The translations under genes and the position numbers were made by a program. 18,895 bases of DNA from contig CASGVX010000008.1 of NCBI GenBank assembly GCA_949346185.1, positions 1 through 18,895 of the forward strand. The letters are read 5' to 3'. The stretch's first letter is position 1. Each line of letters opens with the position of its first letter. Source of the stretch: an uncultured Lachnospiraceae bacterium (GTDB taxonomy: Bacteria > Bacillota > Clostridia > Lachnospirales > Lachnospiraceae). The notes beneath the pieces are model-generated. The model was given only the letters and a program-made list of their open reading frames with translations. It was not told the origin of the DNA and ran no database searches. Of the stretch, positions 6,809 through 13,378 are shown in pieces.

Positions 6809-7696
6809 ATGAGGGAAAAGATTGTTGGGCGAGAATTTGATGAGGAGCGGGCGCTGTATCATTTATCCCATGCGGATGTGGAGGACTGTGTTTTTGCCGG
6901 TCCGGCTGATGGGGAATCGGTCTTAAAGGAGGCGAGGGATATCGGGCTGGAAAATTGCAGTTTCTCACTTCGGTATCCATTATGGCATGTGCAGGGATTT
7001 TGCATGGCAAATTCCTGCATGGATGAGAAAACCAGGGCGGCTATCTGGTATGCCAGAGAGGCGGAGATCACGGACTGCAGGTTGGAGGGCATTAAGGCAG
7101 TGAGGGAATGTCAGGATATACATATCAGGAATAGCCATATTGCCTCTCCGGAGTTTGGCTGGAAGTCCCAGAGGATTACTCTGCAGGATTCGGACGTTGT
7201 ATCCGAATATCTTTTTATGGATAGCAGGGATGTGCTTTTGAATCGGGTGAAGATGCAGGGAAAGTATTCCTTTCAGTATATGGAGAATTTGGAGATTAGG
7301 GATAGCGAATTGGATACTAAGGATGCCTTTTGGCATAGTAAGAATGTGACTGTGACGAACTGCCTTGTCAAGGGGGAATATCTGGGATGGTTTTCAGAGG
7401 GGCTGACGCTGATAGACTGCAAGATTGTCGGCACCCAGCCATTATGCTATTGCAAGGATCTGAAATTGATTAACTGTACGATGGAGGAGACGGATTTGTC
7501 CTTTGAATATTCTGAGGTGCAGGCAGACATTAGGGGGCATGTGATCTCTATCAAGAATCCTAAATCTGGCAGGATTGTCGTGGACAGTGTGGGGGAAACT
7601 ATCTGGGAAGACCCGGTGATGGAATGCCGTGGGGAAATAGCCATCAGAGGATCTATCCCGGGAGGGGATGATGGCATGGCAATAAGGAACTGTTAA
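6809..7696 (+). CDS. DUF3737 family protein (pentapeptide/beta-helix-like)
   Basis: The product has 295 residues. The start is ATG at 6809 with AGGAGG eight bases upstream. The sequence is made of irregular repeats of about 20 residues of the form 'hydrophobic-x-N/D-C/S-x-hydrophobic' (LENCSF, ITDCRLEG, IRNSHI, LQDSDV, IRDSEL, VTNCLVKG, LIDCKIVG, LINCTMEE). That pattern builds a right-handed parallel beta-helix. The length and the opening (IVGREFDEERALYHL) match the DUF3737 family, whose function is unknown. No signal peptide or membrane helix is present, so it is cytoplasmic. The last codons (NC then stop) come from a palindromic element inserted at 7686; removing the element would restore a slightly longer end, MAIRAEKP. 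Confidence 0.88.
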   Translation: MREKIVGREFDEERALYHLSHADVEDCVFAGPADGESVLKEARDIGLENCSFSLRYPLWHVQGFCMANSCMDEKTRAAIWYAREAEITDCRLEGIKAVRECQDIHIRNSHIASPEFGWKSQRITLQDSDVVSEYLFMDSRDVLLNRVKMQGKYSFQYMENLEIRDSELDTKDAFWHSKNVTVTNCLVKGEYLGWFSEGLTLIDCKIVGTQPLCYCKDLKLINCTMEETDLSFEYSEVQADIRGHVISIKNPKSGRIVVDSVGETIWEDPVMECRGEIAIRGSIPGGDDGMAIRNC

Positions 7697-7840
7697 GAAA
7701 TAAATCTTCACATTTTGCTTGCTGGAATCTCCATCTGCTGCGTTGTTGTCAGTCGCCGTAGCCCGCTACGACTTCCTCCTCCGCCTTGCAGATGAAAATT
7801 CCAGTTTACGCAAAATGCAAAGTTATTTTTTAACAGTCCC
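7686..7840. mobile_element. MITE-like palindromic element, about 155 bp
   Basis: The two ends, GGAACTGTTAAGAAATAA and the complement of TTATTTTTTAACAGTCCC, are inverted repeats that continue inward through CATTTTGC (7711-7718) and GCAAAATG (7810-7817). A second inner pair follows: TGGAATCTCCATCTGC (7723-7738) with GCAGATGAAAATTCCA (7788-7803). The centre holds GTAG-CCCG-CTAC (7758-7769). The whole element can fold into one long imperfect hairpin and encodes no protein. TAA flanks both sides (7683-7685 and 7841-7843), a possible 3-bp target duplication. It looks like a non-autonomous palindromic repeat rather than a terminator. Only one copy is in this window. Confidence 0.75.
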
Positions 7841-7906
7841 TAAGAGCGGAGAAGCCGTGAATAGTAACATTGGATTAAAAAAGATAATTGCCTTTGTGAA
7901 AAATGC

Positions 7907-7935
7907 TTGACGATGCCGAACATATGTGTTATTAT
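7907..7935 (+). promoter_or_regulatory. Sigma-A promoter of the radical SAM/DUF4130 operon
   Basis: TTGACG (7907-7912), 17 bases, TATTAT (7930-7935). Transcription would start near 7942, inside the second LexA-like box. The leader to the start codon is about 45 bases. Confidence 0.75.
7917..7930 (+). promoter_or_regulatory. LexA (DinR)-type box 1
   Basis: CGAACATATGTGTT fits the Gram-positive LexA consensus CGAACRNRYGTTYC in the left half and the spacer. The right half reads GTGT rather than GTTC, so it is a one-and-a-half site. It occupies the spacer of the promoter. Confidence 0.5.
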
Positions 7936-7939
7936 ATAG

Positions 7940-7953
7940 CAAACATGTGTTCG
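7940..7953 (-). promoter_or_regulatory. LexA (DinR)-type box 2
   Basis: On the minus strand this reads CGAACACATGTTTG, matching CGAACRNRYGTTYC at every position but the last. It covers the expected transcription start. Together with box 1 it forms an inverted repeat with perfect 10-bp outer arms (ATGCCGAACA at 7913-7922, TGTTCGGCAT at 7948-7957) around the -10 box, a layout suited to repression. Confidence 0.65.
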
Positions 7954-7986
7954 GCATTTTGCGCATTTGCTGGGAGGAGGGAGCGT

Positions 7987-9597
7987 ATGATTTTTCAAGA
8001 AAATGCCACATTGCAGCAGAAGATTGCCATTCTCGCAGATGCGGCAAAGTATGATGTGGCATGTACTTCCAGCGGTGTGGAGAGGAAGTCTAGGGAAGGG
8101 TATTTGGGCAACTCCTTTGCCAGCGGCATCTGTCATAGTTTTGCGGCAGATGGTCGCTGCATTTCCCTGTTGAAGATCTTGTTTACAAATGAATGTATCT
8201 ATAATTGCAAATATTGCGTCAATCGGGTGAGCAACGATGTGCCTAGAGCCACATTTACACCTGATGAAGTGTGTACCCTCACGGTAGAATTTTATCGGAG
8301 AAATTATATTGAAGGGCTCTTTCTCAGTTCTGGAATCGTGGATACGCCGGATTACACCATGGAACTAATCTGCCAGGCACTGAGAAAACTTAGAACGGAG
8401 TATCGCTTTCATGGCTATGTGCATTGCAAGGCCATCCCCGGGGCTTCCTCGGATTTGGTGGAGGAGGCAGGCTGGTATGCGGATCGCATGAGCGTGAATT
8501 TGGAGCTTCCCACGGAGCAGGGGCTGCGGAATCTGGCACCCAATAAAACCAGAAAAAAGATACTCACTCCCATGCGCCAGATTCAGAATGGAATGGCGGA
8601 GAGCCGGGAGTTATTGGGAATGAAAGGGGGCAACCAGAGTGCATACTGGCATACCCAGAAGAGGTTAGGCAGAGCCTTGCCCGGGCAGACTGGAAAGGCA
8701 GTACAGGAGTTGGAATCTGCCAAGGCAGGAAATGCGGAGGCTGGAAAGGCAGTGGAAAAGATGGAATCTGCCAAGGCAGACAGTCCAAGAGAGGAGAGAA
8801 TGATAGAGAAGACTGGGATTGCCGAGAATAAAAAGAATGGATCTGAAGAGAGGGCAAAAAATACGGCAGGGGGGATTATTCTGCCTTCAGGAAATGGAGT
8901 TGGTACAGGGCTGGCTCAGTGGAACAGAATAGATACCAGCCGGGGATTCGTGCCAGCCGGGCAGAGTACCCAGATGATCGTGGGGGCTTCCGGCGAGAGC
9001 GACTATGAGATTATGGCGGTGACAGAGGCTTTATATCAGAGATTTGATTTAAAGAGGGTGTTTTACTCTGCCTTTGTGAATGTGAATCAGGATAACGCCC
9101 TTCCCATGGTGGAGGGCCAGCCTCTGCGCAGGAGGGAGCATCGCCTGTATCAGGCTGATTTTCTTCTGCGCTATTATGGATATCAGGCATCGGAACTTTT
9201 ATCAGAAGAGAGGCCGTTTTTTAACACCTGTCTTGATCCCAAGTGCGACTGGGCCTTGGGACATCTTGAGCAGTTTCCGGTAGAAGTAATGACCGCCAGC
9301 TATGATGCCTTGCTTCGTGTGCCGGGCATCGGGGCAAAATCAGCTTCCCGCATCGTGAAGGCGAGGAGAACGGGGACTTTGGATTATCAGGCGCTTAAGG
9401 GTATGGGGGTGGTAATGAAGCGGGCCATTTATTTTATTATTTGCAATGGAAAAAAGATGTATGATTTTCTTAAAATTGACGAAGATTATATAACAAGAAA
9501 TTTGCTGGAAAATGATAAGAATGTCATGGAAAGTTTCGGGGAGAAGGTGACATACAAGCAGCTGACGCTATTTGATGATTTCCAGTTTGGGAATTGA
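7987..9597 (+). CDS. Radical SAM protein, putative DNA modification/repair family (rSAM_link_UDG type)
   Basis: The product has 536 residues. The start is ATG at 7987 behind GGAGGAGGGA; the opening ILADAAKYDVACTSSG is the family's conserved N-terminus, so the longer frame from 7903 is rejected. The radical SAM cluster motif CxxxCxxC is Cys70, Cys74, Cys77 (ECIYNCKYC). Near the C-terminus, residues 438-470 form a helix-hairpin-helix (LLRVPGIGAKSASRIVKAR), a DNA-binding element. The family (TIGR03916 as I recall it) is linked to DNA repair only by association, and its reaction is unknown. The expected length is about 420 residues. The excess comes from a low-complexity, charged insert at about 205-320 that carries a 17-residue tandem duplication (ESAKA motif). 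The next gene is the usual partner; LexA-like boxes overlie the promoter. Confidence 0.9.
   Translation: MIFQENATLQQKIAILADAAKYDVACTSSGVERKSREGYLGNSFASGICHSFAADGRCISLLKILFTNECIYNCKYCVNRVSNDVPRATFTPDEVCTLTVEFYRRNYIEGLFLSSGIVDTPDYTMELICQALRKLRTEYRFHGYVHCKAIPGASSDLVEEAGWYADRMSVNLELPTEQGLRNLAPNKTRKKILTPMRQIQNGMAESRELLGMKGGNQSAYWHTQKRLGRALPGQTGKAVQELESAKAGNAEAGKAVEKMESAKADSPREERMIEKTGIAENKKNGSEERAKNTAGGIILPSGNGVGTGLAQWNRIDTSRGFVPAGQSTQMIVGASGESDYEIMAVTEALYQRFDLKRVFYSAFVNVNQDNALPMVEGQPLRRREHRLYQADFLLRYYGYQASELLSEERPFFNTCLDPKCDWALGHLEQFPVEVMTASYDALLRVPGIGAKSASRIVKARRTGTLDYQALKGMGVVMKRAIYFIICNGKKMYDFLKIDEDYITRNLLENDKNVMESFGEKVTYKQLTLFDDFQFGN
8690..8791 (+). repeat. 51-bp tandem duplication inside the radical SAM gene
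   Basis: CTGGAAAGGCAGT recurs at 8690 and 8741, and TGGAATCTGCCAAGGCAG recurs at 8711 and 8762, both with a 51-base offset (17 codons, in frame). The duplicated peptide contains GKAV and ESAKA. It falls within the low-complexity insert, so it probably lengthens a linker without harming the fold. Confidence 0.85.
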
Positions 9598-9602
9598 AAG
9601 CT

Positions 9603-9659
9603 TCAATGCCGTCTAGGGTGTCAATGCCGCTTGGGGCGTCAATGCCGCTTGAGCGGCAT
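9603..9659 (+). repeat. Three 18-bp repeats ending in a hairpin, inside the operon
   Basis: TCAATGCCG begins units at 9603, 9621 and 9639, each 18 bases apart. The third runs into ATGCCGC-TTGA-GCGGCAT (9642-9659), a 7-bp hairpin with a four-base loop. There is no T-tract, so this is not a normal terminator. It sits between the radical SAM and DUF4130 genes and may shape mRNA stability or relative expression. Confidence 0.7.
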
Positions 9660-9718
9660 GTCAGTTTGGATAAAATGAAAGAAAGAGTATAGAGTGGCCG
9701 GAAGGGGGAGGGAATAGA

Positions 9719-10510
9719 ATGTCAGATAAGCCAGTAAGGGTATATCAGTGTGAAGACAATATTTCCGGCGTACTCAGCGCCGTTTACGAGGCGGGCATTT
9801 CAGGATACGGGCACAAGTATATTAAGATTCAGCCTTTGGCGGCAAATGAGATTTACGAGCTGGAGTTGTTTACGGAGTTTGTCAGAGTAGAGAGTTCTGA
9901 TGAAAAAGTGGAGAGCGTATTAGATGCTGTTCGTAATAAAATTTCCAACCGGGCATATAGCTTTGTCATGTGCGCGGCAGTTTCCACATATTCGGATAGG
10001 GGAGATGCCATTTACCAGTTTCTGACATATGGTTTTAGCATGGGGGATAAGGTGTGCGATGCCATACAGATTCCTTGGGTGAAAAGGGCGTTTGAGATTC
10101 GCAGAAGAGTATTTAACGAGGCACATTTCTTCCGGGAATTTATTCGTTTTCGGGAAGTGCAGAAAGATCCCGCATTATTGGTGGCCACGATTGAGCCGGA
10201 ACATCACATTCTGCCAATTATTATGGATCATTTTAGCGACCGCTTTGCGGGGGAGTGGTTCATTATTTTGGACAAGGGGCACGGTGAGGCGGCGTTCCAT
10301 CAGAAAAATGGAGATTGGGAAGTGCGCATTCTTACCACAGAGGAAGAAAAGATGCTGGCAGAGCTGGGAGAACAGAGGGAGGAATATGTGGAGTTGTGGA
10401 AGACATTTTTCAAGCATATTGCCATACCGGACCGTAAAAATGAAAAATTGCAGAGGAACATGCTGCCCCTGCATTACCGCAAGAATTTAACGGAATTTAT
10501 AGAAGAATAG
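9719..10510 (+). CDS. DUF4130 protein, putative DNA metabolism partner of the radical SAM protein
   Basis: The product has 263 residues. The start is ATG at 9719, with a purine-rich GAAGGGGGAGGG region upstream. The opening RVYQCEDNISGVLSAVYEA is the typical N-terminus of the 'SAM_7_link' family (TIGR03915/DUF4130 as I recall it). The middle REFIRFREV and the later EPEHHILPIIMDHFSDRFAG followed by IILDKGHGEA are the conserved core. In other genomes this protein is found beside, or fused with, the radical SAM protein upstream, and sometimes with a uracil-DNA glycosylase domain; none is fused here. Its biochemical role is unknown. No terminator lies between the two genes (121 bases), so co-transcription from the LexA-overlapped promoter is likely. 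Confidence 0.9.
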   Translation: MSDKPVRVYQCEDNISGVLSAVYEAGISGYGHKYIKIQPLAANEIYELELFTEFVRVESSDEKVESVLDAVRNKISNRAYSFVMCAAVSTYSDRGDAIYQFLTYGFSMGDKVCDAIQIPWVKRAFEIRRRVFNEAHFFREFIRFREVQKDPALLVATIEPEHHILPIIMDHFSDRFAGEWFIILDKGHGEAAFHQKNGDWEVRILTTEEEKMLAELGEQREEYVELWKTFFKHIAIPDRKNEKLQRNMLPLHYRKNLTEFIEE

Positions 10511-10545
10511 TAATAGTCAAAGTAATTAAAATTTCTCATGTACTT

Positions 10546-10573
10546 TTGCTAAAAAAAATGTTACACTTATTAT
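10546..10573 (+). promoter_or_regulatory. Candidate promoter upstream of the aldo/keto reductase gene
   Basis: TTGCTA (10546-10551), 16 bases, TATTAT (10568-10573), with another TATAAT at 10581-10586. It would give a leader of about 135 bases. Confidence 0.35.
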
Positions 10574-10589
10574 AGGTTAATATAATGAT

Positions 10590-10620
10590 GTTGGGGTCAA
10601 AAGGTATTTTCCTCCCCAAC
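10590..10620. repeat. Leader hairpin GTTGGGG/CCCCAAC
   Basis: GTTGGGG (10590-10596) and CCCCAAC (10614-10620) are perfect inverted repeats around a 17-base loop. With no T-run behind it, it may be the end of the DUF4130 transcript, a leader structure, or a protein site. Confidence 0.5.
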
Positions 10621-10714
10621 TGATGTCACGGATTGCGATATAATGTTCTTAAAAATTTAAAGAAATTTAGTTATTGGCACGGTATGGACTGAAAAGGGGG
10701 CTTGGCTGAGTAGA

Positions 10715-11842
10715 ATGATTTCAGAAAAGAAATTAGGTTTTGGCTTGATGAGGCTGCCATCTTTGGACGCAAATGATTCCTCGAAGATTGATATGGAGCG
10801 GACGAAGGAGATGGTTGACAAATTTATTGACAGAGGCTTTACATATTTTGATACTGCTTGGATGTACTGTGGCTGCAAAAGCGAGGATGCCGCCAAGGAG
10901 GCTTTGGTGAGCCGTTATCCTAGGGACAAATTTACTTTGGCTACTAAGCTTCATGCTGACTATATCAAGACAGAGGAAGATAGGGATAAAATATTTAATG
11001 AGCAGTTGAGAAAGACGGGGGTAGAATATTTTGACTATTATCTTCTCCATGACATGGGAGCCTACCATTATGAAATCTATAAGAAGCTAGATTGCTTTTC
11101 ATGGATGCAGGAGAAAAAGGAAAAAGGTCTAGTGAAGCACATTGGGTTTTCTTACCATGATGGTGCGGAGCTGCTGGACACAATATTGTCGGAACACCCG
11201 GAAGTGGAATTTGTGCAGTTGCAGATTAATTATCTGGACTGGGATAGCGAGGGCGTTCAATCCAGAAAATGCTACGAGGTGGCCACGAGGCACGGCGTGC
11301 CGGTGATTGTCATGGAACCAGTCAAGGGAGGGACTCTGGCTGAGGTGCCGGATCAGGTTGAGGAAATGTTTCGCAAGCATCATCCGGATATGTCCGTGTC
11401 TTCATGGGCGATTCGCTTTGCGGCCAGCCTGGATAATGTGGCGGTAGTGCTCAGTGGCATGAGCAATATGGAGCAGCTGCTGGATAATACCGATTACATG
11501 ATGGAGTTTCATCCTATGGATGACCGGGAGAAAGAGTTGGTAAAGAGGGCGGTGGAGATTATTAATGGGAATATTGCGGTTCCCTGTACGGGCTGTGCGT
11601 ATTGCGTAGATGGTTGTCCTCGGAATATAGCCATTCCAAAGTATTTTTCTCTATACAATGCAGATAGGCAGGAGGTCAAGGGGAAGGGCTGGACGCCGCA
11701 GGGAGAATACTATGATAATCTGACGGAGGTATTTGGAAAGGCAGGAGACTGTGTTGGATGCGGGCAATGTGAGGGAGTATGCCCTCAGCATCTTCCTATT
11801 ATTGAATATTTGAAGGATGTTGCCCGGTATTTTGGAAAATGA
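10715..11842 (+). CDS. Aldo/keto reductase with C-terminal 4Fe-4S ferredoxin domain
   Basis: The product has 375 residues. The N-terminal TIM barrel shows the catalytic tetrad: Asp46 and Tyr51 in FDTAWMY, Lys78 in ATKLH, and His112 in YLLHDM. It ends with two ferredoxin-like clusters, CTGCAYCVDGCP (Cys291, 294, 297, 301) and CVGCGQCEGVCP (Cys346, 349, 352, 356), about 50 residues apart, predicted to bind two 4Fe-4S centres. The family is common in Clostridia and is thought to be a cytoplasmic oxidoreductase using NADPH or ferredoxin; substrate is unknown. Start choice: ATG 10715 has only a distant AAAAGGGGG about 15 bases upstream, and the next in-frame ATG (residue 12) would cut the barrel, so translation may be weak or the leader structured. 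Confidence 0.92.
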   Translation: MISEKKLGFGLMRLPSLDANDSSKIDMERTKEMVDKFIDRGFTYFDTAWMYCGCKSEDAAKEALVSRYPRDKFTLATKLHADYIKTEEDRDKIFNEQLRKTGVEYFDYYLLHDMGAYHYEIYKKLDCFSWMQEKKEKGLVKHIGFSYHDGAELLDTILSEHPEVEFVQLQINYLDWDSEGVQSRKCYEVATRHGVPVIVMEPVKGGTLAEVPDQVEEMFRKHHPDMSVSSWAIRFAASLDNVAVVLSGMSNMEQLLDNTDYMMEFHPMDDREKELVKRAVEIINGNIAVPCTGCAYCVDGCPRNIAIPKYFSLYNADRQEVKGKGWTPQGEYYDNLTEVFGKAGDCVGCGQCEGVCPQHLPIIEYLKDVARYFGK

Positions 11843-11905
11843 TGCAGAAAACGCATGAGCCAGAGCATTACCGTAGTTCAGCACATGTAAACAAAGGAGG
11901 CTGCT

Positions 11906-13270
11906 ATGCATAATGGAAAAAATGTAATTGGAATCTGTACGGCGGAATTGGAACGGCCATTTCATGCCAAATTGGTACAGAGAGTGGTGAAGGAATTGAC
12001 AGATGGCAGAAATTATGTGCTAGTATTTTCCAGTGACTCTGATCTGTATAAACGGTCAGAGAGTGACGAGGGGGATGCCGCCATTTATGATTTGCCCAAC
12101 TATGACATTGTAGATGCCATATTGCTCTTTTCCATGACCATACGTTCCCGCAAGAATGTGATGGAGATTGTGAATCGTGCCAGGGCAGAGGATGTTCCAG
12201 TTATCTCTGTAGATATGGAGATTGAGGGATGCTATAATGTGATTTACAATACGGAGGAGGCCTTCGAGAGGATTGTGCGTCATGTGGTGGAGTATCATGG
12301 CATGAGGGAGATTAACTTCATGTCAGGCATCGAGGGGGACGAAGTTTCAGAGCAGCGTCTCAATATTTTTAAACAGGTATTGGATGATAATGATATCCTC
12401 TTTGAGGAGGACAGGGTAGGCTATGGGGAATTTTGGGAGGGGCCTACTTTTGAAGCGATGAAGGAATTTATGCATCCGTCTAAAGTTCCGCCAGAGGCAA
12501 TCATCTGTGCCAATGATTCTATGGCGGTGGCAGTGTGCGACTATCTCAGCGAGATGGATGTCCGGGTTCCGGATGAGATTCTGGTGACGGGAATTGATGG
12601 CATTGATGAGGGAAAACTTCATTTTCCGGCGATAACTACGGCTGTCCGCGACGAGGTGAACGATGCCAAGAAGATTGTTGACCTGATTAAGAGAGTGGTA
12701 TCTGGTCAAAATATTTCCCATCATTTGCATCTGGGCTATCATATGCAGTTATCCCAATCCTGCGGCTGTCAGAAACATCAGATATTTGATCAGGTCAGGC
12801 TGCTTCGCAAGCTTAATAGTGAAAAATCTCTCCGCATTGCGGACATTCGCAGATATGCGGACATGGAGGGAATGATTCTGAAAAAAGAATCTCTGGACGA
12901 GGTGATTGATGTGGTGGCCGGGCTGATGCCGGAAAACAGTTTTATCTGTATGAATGATGACTTGGATGTTGGGATGAATAACAATAAGCATCGCTATCGG
13001 ATCAATCCATTCACTAGCAAGTTAAAGACCGTTGTGAAAATTGATGGCAATGTGCAGCAATGTGACTGCTATTTGGAAAAAATGATTCCAGAACTGGGAA
13101 AAGATATGGCTTCCGATATGCCAGTCCTGATGCTTCCCATTCATTTTGAGGAAAAGGTGGTGGGCTATTTGGGAATCTGGCAAATGGGCGCATGTCAAAT
13201 CAATATGGTGAGCATACTGCATTTCCTGCGTGGCTTAGATCATTCTTTGGGGTACAAATTGTCAGAATAG
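11906..13270 (+). CDS. LacI-type ligand-binding sensor protein without HTH or GGDEF
   Basis: The product has 454 residues. The start is ATG at 11906, with AAAGGAGG five bases away. Residues 1-285 resemble the Peripla_BP_3 sugar-binding domain of LacI-family regulators (IGICTAELERPFH at the start, then VPVISVD, IICANDSMAVAV and VTGIDGIDEGK). It lacks both the N-terminal helix-turn-helix of LacI proteins and a signal peptide, so it works in the cytoplasm without direct DNA binding. A cysteine cluster SCGCQ near 287-291 joins it to a second domain of about 150 residues I cannot name. In Clostridia such a sensor pair often precedes a GGDEF domain, which is missing here although a terminator follows closely, so the output may be a partner protein. 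It lies 63 bases after the reductase gene and may be co-transcribed. Confidence 0.82.
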   Translation: MHNGKNVIGICTAELERPFHAKLVQRVVKELTDGRNYVLVFSSDSDLYKRSESDEGDAAIYDLPNYDIVDAILLFSMTIRSRKNVMEIVNRARAEDVPVISVDMEIEGCYNVIYNTEEAFERIVRHVVEYHGMREINFMSGIEGDEVSEQRLNIFKQVLDDNDILFEEDRVGYGEFWEGPTFEAMKEFMHPSKVPPEAIICANDSMAVAVCDYLSEMDVRVPDEILVTGIDGIDEGKLHFPAITTAVRDEVNDAKKIVDLIKRVVSGQNISHHLHLGYHMQLSQSCGCQKHQIFDQVRLLRKLNSEKSLRIADIRRYADMEGMILKKESLDEVIDVVAGLMPENSFICMNDDLDVGMNNNKHRYRINPFTSKLKTVVKIDGNVQQCDCYLEKMIPELGKDMASDMPVLMLPIHFEEKVVGYLGIWQMGACQINMVSILHFLRGLDHSLGYKLSE

Positions 13271-13308
13271 CAAGCGGGGATGAATGGCTGTGAATAGTAA
13301 TGGCATAG

Positions 13309-13340
13309 AGGGAGGGGACGATATGTTCCCTCCTTTGTCG
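13309..13340 (+). terminator. Terminator of the LacI-type sensor gene
   Basis: GGAGGGGAC (13311-13319) pairs with GTTCCCTCC (13325-13333), including one G-T pair, and is followed by TTTGTCGTGCGATTTTATTT. It lies about 40 bases past the stop. Confidence 0.7.
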
Positions 13341-13378
13341 TGCGATTTTATTTGCAAGTACGAAGATTCTAACCCTTT

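Noticed and set aside
7719..7910. A 63-codon reading frame across the palindromic element.
   Set aside because: It is made of the element's inverted repeats and has no ribosome binding site.
9603..9659. A CRISPR-like or iteron array between the radical SAM and DUF4130 genes.
   Set aside because: The units are contiguous 18-mers with no spacers and there is no replication gene nearby.
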